A stretch of 34,459 bases of DNA from Staphylococcus schweitzeri. Its GTDB lineage: Bacteria; Bacillota; Bacilli; Staphylococcales; Staphylococcaceae. Shown piece after piece: positions 8,189-16,684 of the stretch (its first letter is position 1; every line of letters begins with the position of its first letter). A program made the translations under genes and the position numbers. The notes below the pieces were generated by a model that was not told the origin of the DNA, made no database searches, and was given only the letters and a program-made list of their open reading frames with translations. The DNA is taken from the NCBI RefSeq assembly GCF_002902405.1, contig NZ_PPQS01000013.1, positions 1 through 34,459 of the forward strand, written 5' to 3'.

Positions 8189-9196
8189 ATGTCATATATA
8201 ATCATCGTCACTATAGCTGTAGTTATTTTCTCGCTGGTATTTGACTTTATCAATGGTTTCCATGATACAGCCAATGCAGTAGCTACTGCAGTATCGACTA
8301 GAGCGTTAACGCCAAAAACGGCAATTTTAATGGCAGCAGTGATGAACTTTATAGGTGCTTTAACATTTACGGGCGTTGCAGGCACTATTACTAAAGACAT
8401 TGTCGATCCATTTAAATTAGAAAATGGATTAGTTGTTGTATTAGCAGCAATATTAGCAGCTATCGTTTGGAATTTAGCTACATGGTTTTATGGTATACCG
8501 AGTTCGTCATCTCATGCTCTAATAGGGTCAATTGCGGGCGCTGCGATTGCTTCTGAAGGTTCGTTTTCAGTTTTACATTATCAAGGGTTCACAAAAATTA
8601 TTATTGTATTAATTGTTTCACCGATTATTGCATTTTGTGTTGGTTTTTTAATGTATTCTATTTTTAAAGTGATATTTAAAAATGCAAACTTAACAAGAGC
8701 GAACCGTAACTTTAGATTTTTCCAAATCTTCACAGCAGCGTTACAATCATTTTCACATGGTACAAACGATGCACAAAAATCTATGGGGATTATTACATTA
8801 GCTTTGATTGTTGCAAATGTACAAACTGATGGTAGTGTAGAACCTCAATTATGGGTTAAGGTTGCCTGTGCAACAGCTATGGGTCTTGGTACCGCTATTG
8901 GTGGTTGGAAAATTATCAAAACTGTAGGTGGTAATATTATGAAAATTCGTCCTGCTAATGGTGCAGCGGCTGATTTATCATCTGCATTAACAATTTTCGT
9001 TGCGTCATCATTACATTTCCCATTATCAACAACACACGTTGTTTCATCATCAATTTTAGGTGTAGGTGCTTCTAACAGAGCAAAAGGTGTTAAGTGGAGT
9101 ACTGCACAGAGAATGATTATTACATGGGTAATTACATTGCCAATTTCCGCTATATTAGCAGCATTATTATTCTATATCCTTAACTTATTTTTCTAA
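8189..9196 (+). CDS. pitA: PitA, low-affinity inorganic phosphate permease
   Basis: A 335-residue polytopic membrane protein of the PiT (SLC20) family. The two inverted PHO4 signatures are clear: DFINGFHDTANAVATAVSTR near residues 16-35, and SFSHGTNDAQKSMGI in the second half (about 189-203). Around ten hydrophobic helices alternate with short loops, and the central hydrophilic loop is short, as in bacterial members. It imports phosphate, probably as a metal-phosphate complex with protons. It is co-transcribed with pitR and ends at its own terminator. The minus-strand frame inside it is a shadow. Confidence 0.95.
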   Translation: MSYIIIVTIAVVIFSLVFDFINGFHDTANAVATAVSTRALTPKTAILMAAVMNFIGALTFTGVAGTITKDIVDPFKLENGLVVVLAAILAAIVWNLATWFYGIPSSSSHALIGSIAGAAIASEGSFSVLHYQGFTKIIIVLIVSPIIAFCVGFLMYSIFKVIFKNANLTRANRNFRFFQIFTAALQSFSHGTNDAQKSMGIITLALIVANVQTDGSVEPQLWVKVACATAMGLGTAIGGWKIIKTVGGNIMKIRPANGAAADLSSALTIFVASSLHFPLSTTHVVSSSILGVGASNRAKGVKWSTAQRMIITWVITLPISAILAALLFYILNLFF

Positions 9197-9210
9197 TAGG
9201 ATTTCAAATA

Positions 9211-9252
9211 AAACTTCAGTATCACGTATAATATGTGGTACTGAAGTTTTGT
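9211..9252 (+). terminator. Rho-independent terminator of pitRA
   Basis: AAACTTCAGTATCAC (9211-9225) pairs with 9235-9249 over 15 bp with one G-U pair, followed by a short T tail. Confidence 0.88.
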
Positions 9253-9732
9253 CATTTATAAAGAAGTTTTTTAATAGAAAATATCTTACTGCTGATTTTT
9301 AGGATTTATACGACGCGATCAATTGTTAGCTGCATAGAAATATTGGATTTAAGGTTACTATATTATTGAATAAAGCATTGTAAAAAGGATGATACCTGTA
9401 TCGAGGATACCATCCTATTTACAATACAAAATCGTTTAAATAGTTAGCAATTTATATGATTACCCTAAATTGTATTGAACTTCATTTAATATAAATTTGT
9501 GTATGTAGATAAAAAAGCGTAAAATACTGGTATAACATTTGAAATCATTATATAGTCTATATAAAGTCAACTTAGTTGCATTATTTTGATTTTTAATATA
9601 TTATTCATTTAATTTAATCGAAAGTATATTTCATTATCTTTTACCTAACTACCATTCATACAAAAAACGATAATAATAGCAAAATTGAAACTAGTAAATT
9701 TTTTTGGACTAAAATGAAAATTTTTTTCAAAT
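9253..9732. other. 480-bp gene-free stretch with a large inverted repeat
   Basis: No plausible reading frame lies between the pitA terminator and the terminator of the minus-strand hydrolase gene. The notable content is an imperfect inverted repeat at 9377-9425. The rest is AT-rich and I see nothing else in it. Confidence 0.5.
9377..9425. repeat. Imperfect inverted repeat, possible small RNA or terminator
   Basis: ATTGTAAA (9377-9384) pairs with TTTACAAT (9418-9425). Inside it, AGGATG (9386-9391) pairs with CATCCT (9411-9416), and a further helix with two mismatches continues inward. No gene ends within 120 bp on either strand, so it is not an obvious terminator of a known gene. Confidence 0.5.
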
Positions 9733-9770
9733 TAAAAAACTAGCAATATCACTTGTTGTGAATTGCTAGT
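9733..9770 (-). terminator. Terminator of the LysM/CHAP hydrolase gene
   Basis: Read on the minus strand, ACTAGCAATTCAC pairs with GTGATATTGCTAGT with one bulge (plus 9739-9770) and runs into TTTTTT. Confidence 0.82.
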
Positions 9771-9793
9771 ATATATCAGTGCAATTTATTTAA

Positions 9794-10591
9794 TTAGTGT
9801 ATAAATGCATAGCTAGAAACTTCTGAAGCTGGAATAGTACGGTAGTTCATGTTATATGGACCATACGTATAATTCATTTCAGAAATAAGGATACTACCAT
9901 CGCCATTGATACGTTCAACATAAGCAACGTGTCCATATGGCCCAGGTGTACTTTGCATGATTGAACCAACTGATGGTGTGTTGTTAACTTGGTATCCATC
10001 GTTAGCTGCATTACCAGCCCAATATTTTGCATCTGACCAATATGTGCTAATTGGTTTGCCAGCTTGAGCACGACGGTCAAATACGTACCAAGTACATTGA
10101 CCTTCAGTATATAGGTTTTGATGGTTAAATGATGATGTATTGCCATTTGTGTTAGTAGCAGCTGTTGGAGTAGTACCACCAGATCCACCATTAGGAATTT
10201 GTAAAGTTTGGTTAGGCATAATTAAATAACCACTTAGGTTATTAGCTGCCATTAATTGATCAACAGATACACCATATCTGCTAGCGATAATGTTTAATGA
10301 TTCACCAGCTTGTACAGTATGAGATGATGCTGAACCATAATGTGAAGAAGTGTTTGATGTACTTTGTGCACCACTTCCACCTACTGAGATAACTTGACCA
10401 GGAAATACTAAGTTGTTATCTAATTGGTTGCTTTGTTTAATACTCTCTACTGAAGTGTTGTATTGTTGTGCAATACTCCATAAAGATTCACCAGATTGTA
10501 CTGTATGTTGTGTAGATGCTTGTGCATCATGATGCGTTAAAAATGCTGCTGCACCAGATGTTGCGGTTACTGCAAATGCTAATTTTTTCAA
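9794..10591 (-). CDS. Secreted LysM-LysM-CHAP cell wall hydrolase (SsaA-like)
   Basis: A 265-residue secreted protein. A signal peptide (1-25, ending HDAQA) is followed by two LysM peptidoglycan-binding repeats (about 28-71 and 91-134, each starting HTVQ.GES), a Ser/Gly/Thr/Asn linker, and a C-terminal CHAP amidase/endopeptidase domain (about 155-265). The CHAP catalytic residues are visible: C166 in EGQCTWYV, H221 in YGHVAYVE, and E238/N240 in ISEMNY. It resembles Sle1/Aaa but has two LysM repeats, not three, and matches the S. aureus gene often called an SsaA homologue. The start is TTG with AAGGAGG upstream, about ten bases away. This enzyme group is commonly under WalKR control, but I could not find a convincing WalR box. 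Confidence 0.93.
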   Translation of the reverse strand: MKKLAFAVTATSGAAAFLTHHDAQASTQHTVQSGESLWSIAQQYNTSVESIKQSNQLDNNLVFPGQVISVGGSGAQSTSNTSSHYGSASSHTVQAGESLNIIASRYGVSVDQLMAANNLSGYLIMPNQTLQIPNGGSGGTTPTAATNTNGNTSSFNHQNLYTEGQCTWYVFDRRAQAGKPISTYWSDAKYWAGNAANDGYQVNNTPSVGSIMQSTPGPYGHVAYVERINGDGSILISEMNYTYGPYNMNYRTIPASEVSSYAFIH

Positions 10592-10946
10592 AGGGACTCC
10601 TCCTTAAAAATAAGATTTACTACTTTTTAAAATTTGTAAAACAATTTATATAGTAAATTAAGTTTCGTTTTTTATTACGCTTTCCATATTATCAAAAATT
10701 AGTTGCTTTGTGTGGTTTGTTATTATCTTGTAATATTATTAACATTTTAGGATTTTGAAATAAAAGTTGGAAAAAGCTGATTTGGTGGAGAATAAGAGCA
10801 ATTTAATTCGTTTTTCCATTAAGCAAAAAATATATTTTGTAACATTTAAAAGTGTAAAATGACATTCGGTGTTAAAGGTTATTTCTTTTGAAGAAATAAA
10901 ATTTACTGTAAAATTTGACGCATAAAATGACAAAGGGGGCATTACA
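10592..10946. other. Divergent 355-bp promoter region
   Basis: This region separates the minus-strand hydrolase from the plus-strand membrane protein. It is AT-rich with scattered TGTAAY half-sites (for example 10851-10856 and 10866-10871), whose spacing does not fit the paired WalR motif. A minus-strand frame (10739-10942) has no ribosome-binding site and overlaps both promoters, so I do not call it a gene. Confidence 0.5.
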
Positions 10947-11600
10947 TTGGCACATAATACTAATCATTCGTATTATCAACAAAATCAAACAAAGCAACAA
11001 GATCATTCCATAAGTAAGGTTTGGCTGTATTTTATGTATTACTGGATTATATTTGGTGTGGGTTGTTATTTAGGACAATTTTTACCACTAAGTTGGCGAC
11101 AGCCTTTATCATTCGGTTTACTCATTATAATTCTAGCTACACTTATATTTAATCGAGCAAGGCGATTCGGTTTAATTATTTCGAATATATATGCTGTAGG
11201 TATAGGACTACTATCATATGCTACCTTTGCCACATATTTACAGAATTTAGGACCAGATATTTTCTATAAAAATATAGCATTGGCAGTTTTTGCATTTATT
11301 GTCTTTGGTGTCATTGGCTATTTTGTTGTAGGTGATGCTTCAAGTATTGGTAAATATTTGTTTGTTACTTTAATCGCATTAATTATTGCAAGTATTATTG
11401 GTATATTTCTTCGCAATCCTATTTTTTATACAGTGATTACGGTCGTAAGTCTATTACTATTTTTACTATATACGTTATATGATTTTAATCGTTTGAAACG
11501 AGGAGAATATTCTCCGCAAGAAATGGGTTTCAACTTATTTATTAATTTGCTAAATATTATTAAAGATATCCTTTATTTAGCAAATACATTTCGTAGATAA
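10947..11600 (+). CDS. Bax inhibitor-1 (TMBIM/YccA-like) family membrane protein
   Basis: A 217-residue integral membrane protein with a hydrophilic, glutamine-rich N-terminus (about 1-22) and seven hydrophobic helices. The last part (LLYTLYDFNRLKRGEY, then MGFNLFINLLNIIKDIL) follows the C-terminal pattern of the BI-1 family, where an LYD motif precedes a final amphipathic helix with asparagines and aspartate; some members are calcium-leak channels. The role in staphylococci is unknown. The start is TTG at 10947 with AAAGGGGG six bases upstream; this is the only start with a good site. It has no co-directional partner close by: almost 700 non-coding bases separate it from rbf. Family assignment is from motif recall, not from a search. 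Confidence 0.75.
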   Translation: MAHNTNHSYYQQNQTKQQDHSISKVWLYFMYYWIIFGVGCYLGQFLPLSWRQPLSFGLLIIILATLIFNRARRFGLIISNIYAVGIGLLSYATFATYLQNLGPDIFYKNIALAVFAFIVFGVIGYFVVGDASSIGKYLFVTLIALIIASIIGIFLRNPIFYTVITVVSLLLFLLYTLYDFNRLKRGEYSPQEMGFNLFINLLNIIKDILYLANTFRR

Positions 11601-11904
11601 ACGATTAATCATATTGTAAACGTTAAAAGTACTTCATTGTAATTTGTTATTCAGTTAAAGCTATATTTTAATTTTTAAAGAAATAATATCTTTTTTGACT
11701 GTGATTTTCAATTTAGCAATCGCATTTTTAATAAGTCAATTTAACTATATAGTAAAAATACGACTTATTTTCTAATTATTATTTAGTCAAGAAAGTGTTG
11801 ATAATTTAAAGTAATCAATAATCATAGCTTTTCATTCATCCAAAATCTACATTATTGAATTAATCGTTTGAATAATAAGTTTATTTTCTGATGAAGTCAC
11901 AAGT

Positions 11905-11916
11905 GATAATGATAAT
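11905..11916. promoter_or_regulatory. Partial Fur-box-like element
   Basis: Two perfect tandem hexamers GATAATGATAAT, as in the first part of the classic 19-bp Fur box, are followed by a poor third element. It lies about 380 bp upstream of rbf, so any link to rbf is speculative. Confidence 0.3.
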
Positions 11917-12040
11917 TCATTTTAGTTAACTTCTTTAATATGGCACTATATTAAATCATAAATATTTCAGTTTTAATTTGAAAAAATTACTGTTAATCGA
12001 AGTAATCGCTATGCTGGAAATAGAAAATAGTAATAAATTG

Positions 12041-12132
12041 TAGATGTGGTCATTTAAAATTATTTTGAAAATACTAAAAAGCGGTGTGTTTTTAATTAGA
12101 TAGTTTAATTAAAATGACTACATCTATTTTTG
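12041..12132 (+). repeat. Long inverted repeat with U tract upstream of rbf
   Basis: TAGATGTGGTCATTT (12041-12055) pairs with AAATGACTACATCTA (12112-12126) over 15 bp with one G-U, enclosing 56 bases and followed by TTTTTG. An internal hairpin TTTTAATTA/TAATTAAAA (12090-12098 with 12106-12114) shares three bases with the outer arm, so the two helices partly compete. It may be a terminator, a switch in the rbf leader, or the 3' end of a small RNA. Confidence 0.6.
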
Positions 12133-12296
12133 TAATATTTAAATGATTGTTATAAAAGTTTAAAAAATACCCATTATATAGAATTATTTATTTTTGATTT
12201 AGTATTCGTATTGTGTTAAATTTACGTTTAATTAAATAAGTTAAATATTATAGGGAATGATAAAATTGCTACTTAAGTAAAGAAAGAGGTAAAGTT

Positions 12297-14447
12297 ATGG
12301 CAAATTCATGCTTGCATATACTTACTAATAATGAGTATGCGACGACACGTTGCCAAGATGGCATTGTCTTATTTTGGCCGATTGAAGGGGAAATCGAACT
12401 ACAAAAATTTCGTAAAAGTAAAATAATTGAGGATGATATTTATATTATTAATCATCTGGATGTTTTTAGTGTGAAAAATAATAAGAAAACGATTATGTTG
12501 TATTTAAGTAGCGATTGGTTTGCAGAATTAGGCTTTCCTTTTTTTAATTATCACTATACAGCAAAATTGATTAAATCATCCTATAATTTAAAATGTTTAT
12601 TATTAAAACTGACGTATCGGTATCTTGAAAATCAAACCCTAAATGATGCTGATATAAGAAAAATACAAGAAATTATTACAATTATTGCAAAAGAAGCAAG
12701 TATGGATAAAAAAATTGCCCAAAACCAATATCGTTATGCCTATTATGGTGACTTACGAGATGAGTTAGAATATATTTATCAAAATGTTAATCAGCGTTTA
12801 ACTTTAAAAAGTGTAGCTGATAAATTATTTCTGTCTAAGTCAAATTTATCTTCACAATTTCATTTGCTAATGGGCATGGGTTTCAAAAAATATATTGATA
12901 CTTTAAAAATTGGCAAGTCGATAGAGATTTTACTGACATCGGATAGTACGATTAGCAATATTAGTGAACATCTTGGATTTAGTAGCAGCTCTACATATTC
13001 TAAAATGTTCAAAAGTTATATGGATATAACGCCAAATGAGTATCGCAACTTATCAAAATTTGATAAATGTATAATGTTGAAATTTGAATTGCTAAAAGAG
13101 GAGAAAGTTAATGAGATAAAAGAGGTAGTGATTGATTATATCGATCATTATAAAAATCATTTAACTGATGTAATACATATTGATGAAGATAAATTTCAAA
13201 CCCCAAAATCATTTCAAACAATTATTCAAATCAATACGTATACTGAAATGAAGCTTGTTTTCTTAGAAGGTATTTTTAAAACGTTATTAAAAACAGATGA
13301 TCAGGTTGTTTTTTTTATCATGCCTTCCATTTTAAACAGTCAAAATACTATATCTGAAGTAGAAAAGGTTGAAATCATTAAAACTATAATTGAAAGTAAT
13401 TTAAAGATTGCATTTAACATTAATGAAATTGAGACAGTCTATTATGTCGAAGAAGCATTTATGAAAGTATATAGGCAATTATCATCTAGTGAATTAGAAT
13501 ATTCGAATAAGTATGAATTACACTTTGTTTTTGATTTATCAATACTGGAAATTAGAACAATATATCGTATGATTTTAAAGCTACATAATATTATGTTAAA
13601 CGTGAAGTTAGGATTAAATATTACTTGTTTATTGGAGAAACCGTCAGAGTATAAATCATTGGTATCACAAATTAAAAGGTTGAAATTTGATTCATTAATT
13701 ATTGATAATGCTAGTTTAAGTAGTCCTTATTTAATGGGAGAAAGCGATGAATTACTTTTAAAAAACATTTTACATTTTAAAAATTTAAAACAAGTTATCA
13801 ATGAACTCGATCTCGAACAAGAAAAATTGATTTTTTTAAACGTTGAAAATCATAAGCTACTTAATAATAAAGAACGTGATTTAAGTAACAGTGCACCATT
13901 AATTTATAAGACTTTAAGTGCGCTGTATCATAATTTTGATGGATTTGGATTAAATATTTTTGATAATCATCAATCATTTAATGCAATGCATCTATTTGAT
14001 AAAAATGGATTTAAAACAACACTTGGTCTTATTTTGGAGAAGTTTATTGAATTTGTCTCAAAGCCAAAATATGAGAATAGCTATTATTCTATTATTGATA
14101 TAGAAAATTATTATTGTCTTGTGGTATATGATTGGAGAGTTATTGAAAGTGAGACAGTAATAAGTGATTTTGAGGATAGTCAAGTTTATATAAATTTTAA
14201 AAATAATGTTTTAAACGATAAGTATCTTATAATAATTGAAACATTAGATGAAATTAGTGGCAATATTAATCATTTGATATCTAAGGATTTAAGAGATAAA
14301 TATGAGTGGAATTCGAGTTTGCTATCAAAAATCGACAATTATTTTAAACCAGCAATCGAGATAAAAGAGCATAATTTTAGTAATGATTCATTAAATATTA
14401 ACGTTACTTTCAATGCATTATACATAATTAAAATAGGTAAAAAATAG
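12297..14447 (+). CDS. rbf: Rbf, AraC-family regulator of biofilm formation
   Basis: A 716-residue AraC/XylS regulator; the length equals that of S. aureus Rbf. The DNA-binding domain is internal, about residues 154-252: the first helix-turn-helix is LTLKSVADKLFLSKSNLSSQ, and the second has ISNISEHLGFSS and the family motif ITPNEYR. The N-terminal ~145 residues look like a divergent ligand-binding/cupin-type arm. The long C-terminal region (about 255-716) resembles, in spacing of motifs such as FDGFGLNIFD, a degenerate glycoside-hydrolase-39-like region found in some AraC proteins such as Rsp; that is inference. Rbf promotes biofilm formation by lowering icaR expression, in part through sarX, its downstream neighbour. 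The start has GAAAGAGG upstream of the ATG. Confidence 0.95.
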   Translation: MANSCLHILTNNEYATTRCQDGIVLFWPIEGEIELQKFRKSKIIEDDIYIINHLDVFSVKNNKKTIMLYLSSDWFAELGFPFFNYHYTAKLIKSSYNLKCLLLKLTYRYLENQTLNDADIRKIQEIITIIAKEASMDKKIAQNQYRYAYYGDLRDELEYIYQNVNQRLTLKSVADKLFLSKSNLSSQFHLLMGMGFKKYIDTLKIGKSIEILLTSDSTISNISEHLGFSSSSTYSKMFKSYMDITPNEYRNLSKFDKCIMLKFELLKEEKVNEIKEVVIDYIDHYKNHLTDVIHIDEDKFQTPKSFQTIIQINTYTEMKLVFLEGIFKTLLKTDDQVVFFIMPSILNSQNTISEVEKVEIIKTIIESNLKIAFNINEIETVYYVEEAFMKVYRQLSSSELEYSNKYELHFVFDLSILEIRTIYRMILKLHNIMLNVKLGLNITCLLEKPSEYKSLVSQIKRLKFDSLIIDNASLSSPYLMGESDELLLKNILHFKNLKQVINELDLEQEKLIFLNVENHKLLNNKERDLSNSAPLIYKTLSALYHNFDGFGLNIFDNHQSFNAMHLFDKNGFKTTLGLILEKFIEFVSKPKYENSYYSIIDIENYYCLVVYDWRVIESETVISDFEDSQVYINFKNNVLNDKYLIIIETLDEISGNINHLISKDLRDKYEWNSSLLSKIDNYFKPAIEIKEHNFSNDSLNINVTFNALYIIKIGKK

Positions 14448-14592
14448 CACTCTGATATGTATTGCAAAATTTAATTTGCATTTGTTGGTAATTTTGACAA
14501 CGTATTAAAAACAAATGAGAAAGACAATGATAAAAAAATTTAAGATAATAATGACAGAAGCATTGTCTTTATATATTTGGGGGTGCAACATT

Positions 14593-14952
14593 TTGAATAC
14601 AGAGAAATTAGAAACATTGCTTGGCTTCTATAAACAATATAAAGCATTATCTGAATATATTGATAAGAAATATAAGTTGTCGCTGAATGATTTAGCAGTA
14701 TTAGACTTAACAATGAAGTTTTGCAAAGAAGAAAAAGTACTCATGCAAGCGTTTTTAAAAACTGCAATGGATGAGTTGGAATTAAGTAGAACAAAATTAT
14801 TAGTTTCTATTAGAAGATTGATTGAAAAAGAAAGATTAAGTAAAGTTAGATCATCCAAAGATGAGCGTAAAATTTATATTTATTTAGATGAAGAAGATAT
14901 TTCTAAATTTAATGCTTTATTTGAAGATGTAGAACAATTTTTAAATATTTAA
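14593..14952 (+). CDS. sarX: SarX, SarA-family transcriptional regulator
   Basis: A single-domain winged-helix protein of 119 residues from the TTG at 14593, which has GGGGGTG (14579-14585) seven bases upstream and reproduces the reported SarX size. The frame is open to an ATG at 14515, but that lacks a site and adds a tail not seen in the family. Family marks are the helix [12 protein letters not shown], the recognition-helix region [20 protein letters not shown], and the wing [19 protein letters not shown] with the conserved DER. SarX represses agr and affects ica and biofilm; MgrA, also in this window, is its reported activator. It sits 145 bases behind rbf, with no strong terminator between. 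Confidence 0.94.
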   Translation: MNTEKLETLLGFYKQYKALSEYIDKKYKLSLNDLAVLDLTMKFCKEEKVLMQAFLKTAMDELELSRTKLLVSIRRLIEKERLSKVRSSKDERKIYIYLDEEDISKFNALFEDVEQFLNI

Positions 14953-14962
14953 TTGAAATTGA

Positions 14963-15004
14963 GTGTCGAAAGCATGTTTATTTGCTTATCGGCACATTTT
15001 TTAT
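14963..15004 (+). terminator. Rho-independent terminator of sarX
   Basis: GTGTCGA (14963-14969) pairs with TCGGCAC (14989-14995), extended by AGCA/TGCT, and is followed by TTTTTT. Confidence 0.85.
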
Positions 15005-15142
15005 AAATTCAATTTTTAAAGAATTAATTGAAAATAAAAGGGAAAGTCTATAGTAACGTTAATGGGGAAAATGTATATAATCGGTAAAAAATCATGTATA
15101 ATAAATAATGTTAATTAAACAGTTCGAAAGCGAGATGACATT

Positions 15143-15859
15143 ATGGGACGTAAATGGAATAACATTAAAGAGAAAAAGGCCCAAAAAGATAAAAATACAA
15201 GTAGAATTTATGCAAAATTTGGTAAAGAAATATATGTAGCTGCAAAATCGGGAGAACCTAATCCAGAGTCAAACCAAGCTTTAAGATTAGTTCTTGAACG
15301 CGCTAAAACTTATTCAGTGCCAAATCATATTATTGAAAAGGCAATTGATAAAGCAAAAGGTGCTGGAGATGAAAACTTTGATCATTTAAGATATGAGGGC
15401 TTTGGTCCAAGTGGTTCAATGTTAATTGTAGATGCATTGACAAATAATGTGAATCGTACTGCTTCAGATGTTCGTGCTGCTTTCGGTAAAAATGGTGGGA
15501 ACATGGGTGTATCCGGCTCAGTAGCGTATATGTTTGATCATGTTGCTACATTTGGTATTGAAGGCAAATCTGTCGATGATATTCTTGAAACATTAATGGA
15601 AAAAGATGTCGATGTAAAAGATGTTATTGATGATAACGGATTGACAATAGTATATGCGGAGCCAGATCAGTTTGCAGTTGTTCAAGATGCACTTCGTGAA
15701 GCGGGTGTGGAAGAATTTAAAGTAGCCGAATTTGAAATGCTTCCTCAAACAGATATTGAGTTATCAGAAGATGACCAAGCAATATTTGAGAAATTAATAG
15801 ATGCATTAGAAGATTTGGAAGACGTTCAAAACGTATTCCATAACGTGGATATCAAATAA
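15143..15859 (+). CDS. YebC/PmpR (TACO1) family protein
   Basis: A 238-residue YebC/PmpR/TACO1 family protein. The N-terminus [20 protein letters not shown] and the segments [49 protein letters not shown] and [17 protein letters not shown] are the family's hallmarks. It was long annotated as a DNA-binding transcriptional regulator; recent work on family members points to ribosome binding that eases stalling at proline-rich stretches. The Bacillus relative is YeeI, a second clade beside the longer-known YrbC. A TATAAT lies at 15097-15102. The last base of the stop codon is shared with the next start (TAATG), so the cupin gene is translationally coupled. Confidence 0.93.
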   Translation: MGRKWNNIKEKKAQKDKNTSRIYAKFGKEIYVAAKSGEPNPESNQALRLVLERAKTYSVPNHIIEKAIDKAKGAGDENFDHLRYEGFGPSGSMLIVDALTNNVNRTASDVRAAFGKNGGNMGVSGSVAYMFDHVATFGIEGKSVDDILETLMEKDVDVKDVIDDNGLTIVYAEPDQFAVVQDALREAGVEEFKVAEFEMLPQTDIELSEDDQAIFEKLIDALEDLEDVQNVFHNVDIK

Positions 15860-16338
15860 TGAAAACAGCACAACAATGGATTAACGAATTGAATTTAATA
15901 TCGCATCCAGAAGGTGGCTTCTATAAAGAAACAATTAGAGAAGTTACGACAAATGAGCAAAGAGCGCCATTCAGTAGTATTTATTTCTTACTTACGGATG
16001 ATAATATTTCACATTTTCATCGAATTGATGCTGATGAAGTTTGGTATTATCATGCGGGTAGTTCGCTCACAATCCATATGATTGATAAGAAAGGGCAATA
16101 CAAAGCTGTAACTTTAGGCGCAGATATTGAAAATGGTGATGTACTACAATATGTAGTGCCCAAAGGGACTATTTTTGCTTCGTCAATTGAAAGTGAAAAT
16201 ACTTATAGTTTAGTTGGCTGTATGTGTCAGCCGTCATTTGAGTTTGAACATTTTGAATTGTTTACTCAAAGTGAACTACTTAATCAATTTCCTCATCTTG
16301 AATCTGTTATCGAAAAATATGCTTTGAAGCAAATATAA
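15859..16338 (+). CDS. Cupin superfamily protein, DUF985 (Cupin_5)
   Basis: A 159-residue single beta-barrel cupin of the DUF985 family. Diagnostic pieces are HPEGGFYKETIRE near 17-29, SSIYFLL, SHFHRIDADEVWYYHAGSSL (about 52-71) and a second block QYVVPKGTIFAS, then GCMCQPSFEFEHFEL. The pattern HFHR...DEVW...H gives plausible metal ligands, but the reaction is unknown for this group. The start codon overlaps the YebC-family stop by one base and has no strong site of its own, which points to coupled translation. The gene ends at a strong terminator. Confidence 0.9.
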   Translation: MKTAQQWINELNLISHPEGGFYKETIREVTTNEQRAPFSSIYFLLTDDNISHFHRIDADEVWYYHAGSSLTIHMIDKKGQYKAVTLGADIENGDVLQYVVPKGTIFASSIESENTYSLVGCMCQPSFEFEHFELFTQSELLNQFPHLESVIEKYALKQI

Positions 16339-16339
16339 A

Positions 16340-16391
16340 AAATAAAGTGATTTAAAGTTGATTCTGTAATCTTTAAATCACTTTATTTTTT
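16340..16391 (+). terminator. Rho-independent terminator, 18-bp perfect stem
   Basis: AAATAAAGTGATTTAAAG (16340-16357) pairs perfectly with 16371-16388, then T residues follow. The A-rich left side would let it work on the minus strand too, but no minus gene is near. Confidence 0.9.
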
Positions 16392-16684
16392 TGAATTTAA
16401 TTGGACGGAAAATTTTGTAAATATAGTTTTGATAAAATGCAATGTGTTACACATTGATTAGTATCGATAATGGTAATTTTATGTCATTTTTATTTTCTAT
16501 AAAATTAGTGTTATGAAGAAATATGTGTACAATCTAAATAATATTGTCTATTTTAAGTAAATTGAGTCGAGTTGTAGTAAAATAATAATAAATATTTTCA
16601 TTAGATAAACAATAAATATAAAACGCATCATGACATGACATCAATCATGTAGTTTAATATAATTATGACAAGGAGTTGGTGACT

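Larger units (their letters stand above)
11601..12296. other. 696-bp non-coding region upstream of rbf
   Basis: No reading frame with a ribosome-binding site is visible. The stretch carries a partial Fur-like element (11905-11916) and a long inverted repeat (12041-12126) with an internal hairpin. A region this long before a regulator suggests a long 5' untranslated leader or a separate small RNA. Confidence 0.55.

Noticed and set aside
10739..10942. Minus-strand 67-residue frame upstream of the Bax-inhibitor-like gene
   Set aside because: No ribosome-binding site and it covers the divergent promoter region.
10592..10946. WalR box before the LysM/CHAP hydrolase
   Set aside because: TGTAAY half-sites occur but none are paired with the five-base spacing needed.
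14515..14592. Longer sarX from an upstream ATG
   Set aside because: The TTG at 14593 has a strong site and yields the reported 119 residues.
16386..16420. CodY box around ATTGGACGGAAAATT
   Set aside because: Left half has too many mismatches and the element overlaps a terminator tail.
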